Source of the DNA: an uncultured Collinsella sp. | GTDB lineage: Bacteria > Actinomycetota > Coriobacteriia > Coriobacteriales > Coriobacteriaceae | Direction of reading: 5' to 3' | NCBI GenBank assembly: GCA_902469555.1 | Contig: CABRDB010000077.1 | Coordinates: 1-38,823, forward strand | Length of the DNA stretch: 38,823 nucleotides | Part shown: in pieces, positions 8,980 to 16,996 of the stretch | How the letters are laid out: every line of letters starts with the position of its first letter | Numbering within the stretch: position 1 is the stretch's first letter | Translations under genes and position numbers: made by a program | The notes under the pieces: model-generated | What the model was told of the DNA's origin: nothing | Database searches by the model: none | What the model saw: the letters and a program-made list of their open reading frames with translations, nothing else

Positions 8980-11157
8980 CTAGGGGAGGAGCTTCATGGC
9001 GGCGTCGTGGGCGGCGTGCTCGTAGGTGTCGTCGAGGGGCGTGAGCGGCAGCAGGGCTGTGGCCTGCGCATCGCCGCGGCGCTCGAGGGCGTGCGCGATC
9101 AGCCAGTCGGCGAGCTCGGGGTTCTTGGGCAGTGCCGGTCCGTGTAGGTACGTGCCGATGACGCCCTTGTAGATCAGGCCCTCAAAGCCATCGTCGCCGT
9201 TGTTGCCGGTGCCCGTGATGACGGACGTTCCGAGCGGCGTGGCCTCGGCGTCCAAAAGCGTGCGACCTCCATGGTTCTCGAATCCCACAAAGGGCTCAGG
9301 TGCCAGATCGGTTTTGACGGCTACGTTGCCGATCAGGCGATCGGAGCCGCGTACGGTTTCGGCGGCAATGACGCCCAGACCCTCAATGCGATCCTCACCC
9401 ATATAGTACGAACGGCCGAGCAGCTGATAGCTGCCACAGATGGCAAGCAGCGAACCGCCGTCCTCAACATAGGATGCGACCTTGTCTTTTTGAGCGAGCA
9501 GTTCATGTGCAACCGCCAGCTGGTCGCGGTCGGAGCCACCGCCCATCATGACGATGTCGGCGTCGGTGAGATCGAGCGTCTCACCCATACGGACCTCGTC
9601 CACGCGAACGGGGATGCCGCGCCAGGCGCAGCGACGCTCGAGGGCGATAACGTTGCCGCCGTCGCCGTAGAGGTTGAGGGCATCGGGGTACAGGTAGACG
9701 ATGCGCAGCGGGCGCGAAAGCTCGACCGGCGCGATGCCGACAGGAAGAGCGCTGCCGTCGGCACGGGCTACGGCGCGCCCGGCAACAGCGTCGGCGGCAG
9801 CGCCTTTCAGCCCGTCGAGCTCCTTGACCAGCGGCGGGAAGGCCGTGTAGTTGGCGACGGCGTAGAAGGTGTCATTGGCGGCCTCGTCTGCCACGGCGCC
9901 AATTGCCTGCGCGACGTCCGAGATAATCGCGGCATCGATGCCGGCGTACTTGAGACGCACCTGCATGTCGTGCGCGCGCGTGCCTCCGGCAAAGGCGACA
10001 AGACCCGGCGTGTCGGCGATGCGCTCGAAGTCGACGTCGTAGATCCACGATACATCGTGTCCGTCGGCGTCGTTGTCGTTGAGGAAGAAAGCGCAGAGTC
10101 TGCCGCCCGCCGTCTTAATGGACTGGATCTGTCGATCGAAGCCTACGGGATTCTTAGCCAGGTTGGCCTCGACGGTGCGGCCGGCGATATCCCAGTGCCC
10201 CATACGACCACCGGCGGGCACATAGGCATCGAGCGTGGGCTGCAGAAACGCCGTATCCACGCCCAACTCGTGCGCGGCAAAGAAGGCGGCGGCAACGTTG
10301 TAGACCATGTACAGGCCGTTGTAGCGTGTGGCGATGTGTGCGGCAGCCGCGTCGGGCGCAGATCCAAAGACCAGGTCAAAGCCGTAGCCGTCGCAGCCGA
10401 GCTCCACGCCCGTCACACGGCGGACCAGTGCGGGGCGTGCCCAACCGCACGAGGGGCAATGGTAGGCGCCGAGTTGACCATACTGCACATAGTCGTACTC
10501 CAACGGGGCGTTGCACTGCGAGCAAAAGCGCGAGTCGCTAATACGGTCGGACTCGGTGTCGGTGGCGCCGTCGATGCCAAAGGCAATACTCGCATTGGGA
10601 ACGCGCGCGGCAATCGAGGCGCACAGCGGGTCGTCGGCGTTGTAGATGAGCGTCGTTGCCGGCGAAAGCTCCAACGCGTGGGCGATGACCTCCTGGGTGT
10701 GATCGATCTCGCCATAGCGATCTAGCTGGTCGCGGAACAGGTTGAGCAGCACGAAGTACGTCGGCTTGAGCTTGGGCAGGACGCGCACGGTGTAGAGCTC
10801 ATCGCATTCAAAAACGCCCACGCGCTTGCCGCCGCCGGCTCGCTTGAGGCCACTGCGGGCCTCGAGCAGAGCACCCACCACACCGGGCTCCATATTGTTG
10901 CCGGCACGGTTGCACACCACGGTAGCGCCGCTGGCGGCAACGGCGTCGGCGATGAGGTTGGAGGTGGTGGTCTTGCCATTAGTACCGGTGATCACTACGC
11001 TGCGGTCGACAAGGCCAGCGAGGTCGTTCAGCAGCTCGGGGTCGATCTTCATGGCGATGCGGCCGGGGAGTACGCCGCCCTGGCGCTTAAGGACGGAGCG
11101 CAGCCCCCAACGGGCGATATCGCTCGAGGTGCAGGCAAGAGATGAGCGGAGGTTCAT
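8980..11157 (-). CDS. Fused lipid II isoglutaminyl synthase, MurT-GatD in one chain
   Basis: A 725-residue fusion of two proteins that are separate in staphylococci and pneumococci. Residues about 40-480 are MurT: Mur-ligase P-loop GTNGKTT (58-64), a four-cysteine zinc ribbon (C212, C215, C234, C237) and the C-terminal DUF1727 part with NPVGFDRQI and DVSWIYDVDFE. Residues about 484-725 are GatD, a class I glutamine amidotransferase with nucleophile C574 (LLAICGSYQLLG) and histidine H672 (GTYLHGPALPKNP). Together they amidate the D-glutamate of lipid II to D-isoglutamine. The junction (about 450-480) is rich in Ala, Gly and Val, like a linker. The ATG at 11157 has AGGAA eight bases upstream. 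The gene is last in a three-gene operon with two helical-repeat proteins, and a strong terminator follows. Confidence 0.93.
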   Translation of the reverse strand: MNLRSSLACTSSDIARWGLRSVLKRQGGVLPGRIAMKIDPELLNDLAGLVDRSVVITGTNGKTTTSNLIADAVAASGATVVCNRAGNNMEPGVVGALLEARSGLKRAGGGKRVGVFECDELYTVRVLPKLKPTYFVLLNLFRDQLDRYGEIDHTQEVIAHALELSPATTLIYNADDPLCASIAARVPNASIAFGIDGATDTESDRISDSRFCSQCNAPLEYDYVQYGQLGAYHCPSCGWARPALVRRVTGVELGCDGYGFDLVFGSAPDAAAAHIATRYNGLYMVYNVAAAFFAAHELGVDTAFLQPTLDAYVPAGGRMGHWDIAGRTVEANLAKNPVGFDRQIQSIKTAGGRLCAFFLNDNDADGHDVSWIYDVDFERIADTPGLVAFAGGTRAHDMQVRLKYAGIDAAIISDVAQAIGAVADEAANDTFYAVANYTAFPPLVKELDGLKGAAADAVAGRAVARADGSALPVGIAPVELSRPLRIVYLYPDALNLYGDGGNVIALERRCAWRGIPVRVDEVRMGETLDLTDADIVMMGGGSDRDQLAVAHELLAQKDKVASYVEDGGSLLAICGSYQLLGRSYYMGEDRIEGLGVIAAETVRGSDRLIGNVAVKTDLAPEPFVGFENHGGRTLLDAEATPLGTSVITGTGNNGDDGFEGLIYKGVIGTYLHGPALPKNPELADWLIAHALERRGDAQATALLPLTPLDDTYEHAAHDAAMKLLP

Positions 11158-11202
11158 GAAACCGTTCCTAACGTAAACGACATGGTCGGGTCGAGTGCGT
11201 CA

Positions 11203-12246
11203 CTAAAAACCGTAGCGGCGCGCAAATTCCTGGGCAAGCTGCGACACGTCTTCGCAGGCATTGGCCCAAGGGGCAAAGTCGGGAGTGTCCGAGATAATAC
11301 CGTCCGCTTCCCAAACGACCTGGTGCGAAAGATCCCAGGGATCGTGTGGCTCGGGCCGGCAGGGAAGGTACGGTGTCTGGTACATGGGGTTCAGTAAGAA
11401 GAACGCACCGCCCTCGCAACGATTGGCAAACTCACGCAGCGCGCGTGTCGCCGGGCGCATCTTGTTTGTTTTGAACAGCAGAATCGTGCGGGCGAGCAGA
11501 TACCAAGGAGAGTTCTCAAGTGCGTCAGCCCCGATCTCTTCCTCGAGCTGGTGGGCCAGGGCAAAAAAGCCGTCCTGGTCTTCCAGACGAGCGAGGGCGA
11601 GCAACACGGTGCCTGCGGCTCGGGTGGGGTAGCCTTCCGCCTTAAGGACGCGGCGGGCGTAGTTGGCGGCAGCACGGTAGCGGGCGCTCGCCATGCACAG
11701 CTGCGAGATGGCCTCGAGCGTGTGGAGCCACCCGATAAGTGCCGGCTCGCTCACGGTGAGATCTGCCGCCGTCACACCGTCCGTCAAAACCTTGTTGGCC
11801 CAGTAGTGTGGGGCCTCCATATCGAACCCGGGCACACTTTGCTGCAGGTAATCGGCCGTGGTCGCCTCGAGCTTCATCAGGTCGCCCAGACAGGCATCAA
11901 CGGGCGTGTCGGCCAGGATGATGGCGAGCAGCTGCGCGTCGAGGACATACGCATCGACGCGGACAATTTTGAGCAGCTCATCGCGCATGTCGTCGAACAG
12001 GCGATTACGCGTCTGTTCGAACTCCTCGTCACTGCCCATGTCCTCGATGCGATGGAGCTCGTCGAGCAGGTGGCGATGAACACCGGCATAGGACAGCAGC
12101 GCCTGGGCATGCTCGGTCTGCGCATACTTGTGAGGGTTGACGCTTACGTCGTTATGGACAAGCTCGCGTGCTGCATCGGTGAGCTCGGGGTGCGATGCCA
12201 GATAGGTGCGCTCCAGGTAGGCGGGGATGTAGACGCTCGGATCCAT
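11203..12246 (-). CDS. Uncharacterised helical-repeat (TPR-like) protein
   Basis: 347 residues, not recognised. The sequence is almost wholly helical with alternating short helices rich in Ala, Leu and Arg, for example LGWLHTLEAISQLCMASARYRAAANYARRVLKAEGYPTRAAGTVLLALARLEDQDGFFALAHQLEEE-type segments read as consecutive antiparallel pairs, consistent with TPR-like repeats. There is no signal peptide or membrane segment, so it is probably cytoplasmic. Its ATG (12244-12246) overlaps the TAA of the upstream gene by one base (TAATG) and has AGGAG inside the upstream coding end. It shares general build and length with that neighbour, so the pair may be old tandem duplicates. Lying 45 bp before murT-gatD, it might act as a scaffold in cell-wall amidation; that is inference from position only. 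Confidence 0.8.
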   Translation of the reverse strand: MDPSVYIPAYLERTYLASHPELTDAARELVHNDVSVNPHKYAQTEHAQALLSYAGVHRHLLDELHRIEDMGSDEEFEQTRNRLFDDMRDELLKIVRVDAYVLDAQLLAIILADTPVDACLGDLMKLEATTADYLQQSVPGFDMEAPHYWANKVLTDGVTAADLTVSEPALIGWLHTLEAISQLCMASARYRAAANYARRVLKAEGYPTRAAGTVLLALARLEDQDGFFALAHQLEEEIGADALENSPWYLLARTILLFKTNKMRPATRALREFANRCEGGAFFLLNPMYQTPYLPCRPEPHDPWDLSHQVVWEADGIISDTPDFAPWANACEDVSQLAQEFARRYGF

Positions 12247-13322
12247 TAGAGGTCTCCTCCCTTAAACGGCAAACCCTGCTCGGCCGCCCGCAGGATGCGC
12301 TCATCGATTTGGGAACGCACGATATCGTTGGTGGCGACCCAGGCGGCAAAGCTGGCGTTGTCGGGGGCGCCCAGGCCCTCCTGCAGTACCGGCGTCGCCT
12401 CGGACAGCGCAAGGACAAGCTCGTCGGTGGAGCCCACACCCACGTTGACGCGGGCATAGACGCCATCGGGAAACTCGGTTTGGAAGTAGAGCGCCTCGGC
12501 CGCGTGCGGGCACGAGCGTGCAAGGATGCGCAAATAGTGCTCGGCGCCCTCGTAGTCCAGCTCGCGCCAGGCTGCGCTCATCAGTGCGATGAGCGTCCAT
12601 GGGTCCAAGTCGCGCTCCGCATCCTTGGGACGACGGCGCAGCGGCGTGTTGGCGAGATAGGGGACGGAGTGGATAGAGCGAAAGCGCTTGAGCTCCTCGG
12701 CGGGGTATTCGAGCTTTGCCATGGCGAGCATCGCGGTGTGGCGGACACCAGCGGGGTCGTTGGGTGCAAAGTCCAGGCTGCGGTTTGCGGCTTCGAGCGA
12801 CATGCGGTAGCGTCCGCTAATGAGGGCGCGCGATGCCAAGGCGGCAAGCCAGCGCAGATAGGGGCGGCGCGTAAGGTCGCCTGCGGCCTCGCGCTCGTAG
12901 GGGTCCTGCGCCGAAGCGATCTTGAGCGCCAGATCGTGCTCCACCTCGTCGCACTTGGACACCAGGTACTGCACGTATTCCTCGTTGGATTCGGCGGTGA
13001 GTGCCGTCAGCATGCGCTGGGCATCCCAGTTGGCCGGATCGAGTGCGGCCGCCTCGCGGAGCATGTTCTCGGCAGCTGCCTCTTCCTGCTCTGCCTGGGC
13101 ATCGTCGGGGATAAAGGGAATGCGGTAGTCGACGGCCTCGACCACCTTGGCAATGAGGTGTCCGGCGCGGTCGCGGTCGTGCACGATGAGCGGTGCGGGG
13201 TCGCGGGTGAATTGTTCCATCAGACGCTCTACGGCGGCAGCGTCGGTGAGCGGGATATTGTCGCGGCGCAAGGCCTCAAGAACGAGGCGATGGCAATCCT
13301 CTTGAATGGGATCGAATGCCAT
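12246..13322 (-). CDS. Uncharacterised helical-repeat (TPR-like) protein, first gene of the murT-gatD operon
   Basis: 358 residues, not recognised by family. TPR-like signatures are visible: EAAALDPANWDAQRMLTAL near 90-110, LISGRYRMSLEAANRSLDFAPNDPAG around 180-205 (a canonical TPR helix turn ending in a D-P-N-type loop), and AWRELDYEGAEHYLRILARSCPHAAEALYFQ near 275-300. No signal peptide or membrane helix is seen. The ATG at 13322 has a full AGGAGG five bases upstream, the best ribosome site of the operon. Its stop overlaps the start of the next gene. Both proteins are probably adaptor or scaffold proteins; no catalytic motif is visible. Confidence 0.82.
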   Translation of the reverse strand: MAFDPIQEDCHRLVLEALRRDNIPLTDAAAVERLMEQFTRDPAPLIVHDRDRAGHLIAKVVEAVDYRIPFIPDDAQAEQEEAAAENMLREAAALDPANWDAQRMLTALTAESNEEYVQYLVSKCDEVEHDLALKIASAQDPYEREAAGDLTRRPYLRWLAALASRALISGRYRMSLEAANRSLDFAPNDPAGVRHTAMLAMAKLEYPAEELKRFRSIHSVPYLANTPLRRRPKDAERDLDPWTLIALMSAAWRELDYEGAEHYLRILARSCPHAAEALYFQTEFPDGVYARVNVGVGSTDELVLALSEATPVLQEGLGAPDNASFAAWVATNDIVRSQIDERILRAAEQGLPFKGGDL

Positions 13323-13822
13323 GGGGCCTCCTTTGCTGCGGTTAGGGTTCAGATGTTTCTATATAAGGTTCTAGTTTACCCGCATGTGGCACACCGGGGG
13401 TGCCGCACTTGGACTTGCACCTTTGCACCACGAAGTCGGATGTCGCACAAATGTCGGCACCATGGACGGCCGAGTGGTATCACGGTGCCGCAAACGGTCG
13501 ATTTTTGGCGGCGAACGGTGCATATTTTGGAGGGGCACTGTCCTGCCCGGGATATGTAGTCAACCTTGATAAAACGTTTGCCCAGCTTGGGAGTATGAAT
13601 GCCGCACAAGGGTCTTCAGGGATAGAAAAAACGTTTCATCATTGGCGGCTTTAGGTGAATAACTGACCAACCAGAACGGTAAAATAGTGTTTGTCTGAGC
13701 GTTGAGACGTTTAGACATCGCGCATTGTCATCGCCGGCAACGCGCAAACCGGTCCTAACGGAGCCAATTGGGTGCTCCGTTATATACGCAAGTCTAAGAG
13801 GGGCTTGTTTAGGAGGCACAGT
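13323..13822. other. 500-bp divergent intergenic region
   Basis: No credible gene. Toward the left lies a minus-strand -10-like TATATA at about 13358 for the helical-repeat operon. GGTGCCG and CGGCACC (about 13407-13462) form a weak inverted repeat. Two identical 9-mers AAAACGTTT occur at 13571-13579 and 13628-13636, 57 bp apart, upstream of the alcohol dehydrogenase; with the self-complementary core AAACGTTT they could be sites for one regulator. A 9-bp stem hairpin lies close to the dehydrogenase start (annotated separately). No Rex-type operator was recognised. Confidence 0.5.
13756..13782 (+). promoter_or_regulatory. Leader hairpin upstream of the Fe-alcohol dehydrogenase
   Basis: TAACGGAGC (13756-13764) and GCTCCGTTA (13774-13782) form a perfect 9-bp stem with a 9-base loop, 40 bp before the start codon. 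No U-tract follows, so it is probably an RNA-stability or control structure. Confidence 0.45.
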
Positions 13823-15046
13823 ATGGGACGTTTTACCAATCCTCGCGATCTGTACTTTGGTGAGGGCGCTCGCCACGAGGTGAAGAACCTCAAGGGCAAG
13901 AAGGCCATCATCGTTTCTGGCGGCAGCTCTATGCGCCGCGGCGGGTTCCTGCAGGACGTCGAGAACGACCTTAAGGAAGGCGGCTTCGAGGTCAAGCTGT
14001 TCGAGGGCGTCGAGTCCGACCCGTCCATCGAGACGGTCATGAAGGGCGCCGAGGCCATGCGCGAGTTCGAGCCCGACTGGATTATCGCCATCGGTGGCGG
14101 CTCGCCCATCGATGCCGCTAAGGCCATGTGGGTCTTCTACGAGTATCCCGAGGAGTCCTTCGACAACATCATCCAGCCGTTCAGCTTCCCCGAGCTGCGT
14201 CAGAAGGCTCATTTCTGCGCCATCTCCTCTACCTCCGGCACCGCTACCGAGGTCACCGCGTTCTCCGTCATTACCGACTACGCCAAGGGCATCAAGTACC
14301 CGCTGGCCGACTTCAACATCACCCCTGATGTCGCCATCGTCGACCCCGAGCTCACCTACACCATGCCCGCCAAGCTGTGCGCTCACACCGGCATGGATGC
14401 TCTGACCCACTGCATGGAGGCCTACGTTTCCACCTGTGCCTCTATGTTCACCGACGCCAACGCTCTGCACGGCATCCGCGAGATCGTCGAGTGGCTGCCC
14501 AAGTCCTATGCTGGCGACCATGAGGCCCGTCAGCACATGCACGAGGCTCAGTGCATCGCCGGTATCGCCTTCTCCTCGGGCCTGCTTGGCATCGTTCACT
14601 CCATGGCTCACAAGACCGGTGCTGCCTTTGAGAACGGCCACATCATCCACGGTGCTGCTAACGCCATGTACCTGGGCAAGGTCATCCAGTGGAACTCCAA
14701 GGACCCGCGTGCTGCCGAGCGTTACGCTTACGTGGCCAAGGAGATCCTGCACCTTCCCGGCGAGACCAACGAGGAGCTCATCGCTGCGCTCGTTCAGAAG
14801 ATCCGCGACCTCAACGACCAGCTCAACATTCCGCAGTCCATCAAGGATTACGCGAATGGTGGCGTGAAGGTCGACGCCGAGAACCCGCAGATGGTTTCCG
14901 AGGAGGAGTTCCTCGCCAAGCTGCCCGAGATCGCCGCGAACGCCGAGCAGGACGCCTGCACGCCCGAGAACCCGCGTGAGACCAAGGCTGCCGACTTCGA
15001 GAAGATTCTCAAGGCCTGCTACTACGACACCGACATCGATTTCTAA
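13823..15046 (+). CDS. Iron-containing alcohol dehydrogenase
   Basis: A 407-residue group III dehydrogenase that reduces aldehydes to alcohols with NAD(P)H, probably for fermentative redox balance. Nucleotide-binding GGGSPID is at 91-97. The four iron ligands of the family are present at D192 and H196 (HTGMDALTH), H263 (HSMAHKTG) and H276 (IIHGAAN). The SSTSGTATEVT substrate/cofactor block is at about 135-145. The ATG at 13823 has AGGAGG six bases upstream; an earlier in-frame ATG at 13772 lies in the leader hairpin. Codon choice is strongly biased to C-ending codons, a sign of high expression. A terminator at 15068 separates it from the glycerol dehydrogenase. The exact substrate cannot be told from sequence. 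Confidence 0.94.
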   Translation: MGRFTNPRDLYFGEGARHEVKNLKGKKAIIVSGGSSMRRGGFLQDVENDLKEGGFEVKLFEGVESDPSIETVMKGAEAMREFEPDWIIAIGGGSPIDAAKAMWVFYEYPEESFDNIIQPFSFPELRQKAHFCAISSTSGTATEVTAFSVITDYAKGIKYPLADFNITPDVAIVDPELTYTMPAKLCAHTGMDALTHCMEAYVSTCASMFTDANALHGIREIVEWLPKSYAGDHEARQHMHEAQCIAGIAFSSGLLGIVHSMAHKTGAAFENGHIIHGAANAMYLGKVIQWNSKDPRAAERYAYVAKEILHLPGETNEELIAALVQKIRDLNDQLNIPQSIKDYANGGVKVDAENPQMVSEEEFLAKLPEIAANAEQDACTPENPRETKAADFEKILKACYYDTDIDF

Positions 15047-15067
15047 TCGACTCTTGTTATCGTAACG

Positions 15068-15108
15068 AGGGGCTCCGCACGTATCTGTACGGAGCCCCTT
15101 TCTTTTTT
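15068..15108 (+). terminator. Intrinsic terminator after the Fe-alcohol dehydrogenase
   Basis: A 10-bp stem AGGGGCTCCG/CGGAGCCCCT (15068-15077 with 15090-15099) followed by TTCTTTTTT. Confidence 0.92.
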
Positions 15109-15124
15109 AGAGAATGGGATAGTT

Positions 15125-16225
15125 ATGGCTGCAATTTTCAATAGCCCCAGCAAGTACATCCAGGGTCCGGACGAGCTCGCCAAGCTCGGCTCCTATGTCG
15201 AGCCGCTCGGCGCTAAGGCCCTCGTCATCGTGACACCTTCGGGCAAGAAGCGCGTCGGTGCCAAGATCGAGGGCGGCTTTGCCGAGGCTAAGGCCGAGCT
15301 GCTGTTTGAGGACTTTAACGGCGAGTGCTCCAAGGGCGAGGTCGATCGCCTGGTTGCGCTCGCTCGCGACAACGGTTGCGATATCGTCGTCGGCGTCGGT
15401 GGCGGCAAGATCCTCGACACCGCCAAGGCCGTCGCCTACTACCTAGAGTCCCCGGTTATCATTTGCCCCACCATTGCTTCGACCGATGCCCCGTGTTCGG
15501 CGCTTTCGGTGCTTTATACCGATGACGGCCAGTTCGATAAATATCTCTTCCTTAAGGCAAACCCCAACATTGTCCTGATGGATACGACGGTTATCGCGGC
15601 GAGCCCGGTGCGCCTGACGGTTTCCGGTATGGGCGATGCGCTCGCAACCTACTTCGAGGCCCAGGCGACGCACGATGCCGACGGTGGCACTTGTGCCGGC
15701 GGCAAGGGCGGCATGGCCGGCCTGGCGCTCGCCAAGCTCTGCTACGAGACGCTTATGGCCGATGGCGTCAAGGCCAAGGTTGCGCTGGAGAAGGGTGCGC
15801 TCACGCCTGCCGTCGAGCACATCATCGAGGCCAATACGCTGCTTTCGGGCATTGGCTTTGAGAGCTCGGGCCTTGCTGCTGCTCATGCCATCCACAATGG
15901 CCTGACGATGCTGCCCGAGTGCCACGGCATGTATCACGGCGAGAAGGTCGCCTTTGGCACTATCGTCCAGCTGGTACTTGAGGATGCCCCGACCGAGAAG
16001 CTCGAGGAAGTCTTGGGCTTCTGCATTGAGCTTGGCCTGCCGGTCACGATGAAGGAACTTGGCGTTGCCGAGCTTACGCGCGAGCAAGCCATGATTGTTG
16101 CCGAGGCCGCCTGCGCGCCCGATGACACCATGTGCAACATGCCGTTTGAGGTGACGCCCGAGATGGTCGCAAACGCCATCCTGGGCGCCGACGCGCTGGG
16201 CCACTACTATCTCATGGATGAGTAA
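15125..16225 (+). CDS. gldA: Glycerol dehydrogenase
   Basis: A 366-residue NAD-dependent enzyme of the GldA branch that oxidises glycerol to dihydroxyacetone. The zinc ligands of the family are seen at D171 (SGMGDALATY), H254 (AAAHAIHNG) and H271 (MYHGEKVAFG), and nucleotide-binding GVGGGKILDTAK is at 90-101. The PTIASTDAPCSALSV block (115-129) is diagnostic of GldA. Length fits the family (about 365). The ATG at 15125 lies 17 bp after the preceding terminator and has only a weak Shine-Dalgarno (GGGAT). A decayed paralogue follows at 16339. Reverse operation, as a dihydroxyacetone or hydroxyacetone reductase, is possible in a fermenter. Confidence 0.95.
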   Translation: MAAIFNSPSKYIQGPDELAKLGSYVEPLGAKALVIVTPSGKKRVGAKIEGGFAEAKAELLFEDFNGECSKGEVDRLVALARDNGCDIVVGVGGGKILDTAKAVAYYLESPVIICPTIASTDAPCSALSVLYTDDGQFDKYLFLKANPNIVLMDTTVIAASPVRLTVSGMGDALATYFEAQATHDADGGTCAGGKGGMAGLALAKLCYETLMADGVKAKVALEKGALTPAVEHIIEANTLLSGIGFESSGLAAAHAIHNGLTMLPECHGMYHGEKVAFGTIVQLVLEDAPTEKLEEVLGFCIELGLPVTMKELGVAELTREQAMIVAEAACAPDDTMCNMPFEVTPEMVANAILGADALGHYYLMDE

Positions 16226-16237
16226 ATCAAGCTAAGG

Positions 16238-16273
16238 AAGGGGCAAAGCCAACAGATGGCTTTGCCCCTTTTT
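16238..16273 (+). terminator. gldA: Intrinsic terminator of gldA
   Basis: A 13-bp stem AAGGGGCAAAGCC/GGCTTTGCCCCTT (16238-16250 with 16258-16270) followed by TTT. A second inverted repeat, TGGTGCAAAG/CTTTGCACCA at 16278-16287 and 16299-16308, follows directly; it lacks a U-tract. Confidence 0.9.
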
Positions 16274-16338
16274 GCTATGGTGCAAAGGGGCAAGGTTACT
16301 TTGCACCAATCGTTGTTTGATGAAGGGCGGATTCTCGT

Positions 16339-16845
16339 ATGGCGCTTCCTATGGTTTACGGCGGTCCCGGCCGGTATGTTCAGGGGCCGGGCGAACTGTC
16401 GCGTCAAGGCAGGTATTTGTCATGGTTGGGCTGCGCTGCCTATGTCTTGTTTGACCAAGGCACCGAGGATCGGCTGTGCAGGCAGATCGTCGATGGATTT
16501 CTGGACGAAGATCTAAGCGAGCCGTTCTTTAAGATTTATGACGGTCCGTGTACGGAAGAGGCCGTTGTCGAAATGGCTAAGGAAGCCCAGGCCGAGTATT
16601 GCGACATGGTAGTGGGTATTGGCGGCGGCAAGATGCTCGATATCGCCAAGGCCGTTGCGTTTTATGCCGAGTAGCCGTTGTGCGTATGCCCCACGGCGGC
16701 TTCGATGGACGGTCCGTGCAGCGAGATTTCCGATGCCGATTTGCAGGGTGTTGCAAATGCGGTCTTTAGAAACGAGCGCAATATGGCCAACGAGCAGGCC
16801 AAGGTGACCAAACAAAAACTCGTGCAGCTCATGTGCGAGGCATAG
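16339..16845 (+). pseudogene. Decayed glycerol dehydrogenase paralogue
   Basis: The frame from 16339 opens with YGGPGRYVQGPGELSRQGRY and contains VVGIGGGKMLDIAKAVAFYAE, closely matching the first 110 residues of the adjacent gldA product (YIQGPDELAKLGSYV, VVGVGGGKILDTAKAVAYYLE). A TAG at 16672-16674 ends it. The same frame then continues with VCPTAASMDGPCSEIS, matching the gldA block CPTIASTDAPCSALS, after which over 200 residues including all zinc ligands are missing. A remnant tail (DLQGVANAVFRNERNMANEQ onward) ends at the TAG at 16843; it weakly resembles the C-terminus of Fe-dependent alcohol dehydrogenases. So it is an internally deleted, stop-containing relic of a tandem family member. 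Confidence 0.85.
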
Positions 16846-16996
16846 CTTGGCACTTGATTGACCTTGTGCAATCGAGGCGGCGATAGGCCATAGGCTATTT
16901 GTCCCAAAGGTGCTCCGCGTGTAATTTGCTCGAGGCACGGGCCGATGGCGTATCATTATTTCTTGCTTGTTTGCACTGCTCAGGGAGGGGCCGCGC

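Noticed and set aside
13400..13470. Third MITE-like element in the intergenic region
   Set aside because: GGTGCCG/CGGCACC arms are only 7 bp with poor extension; too weak to call.
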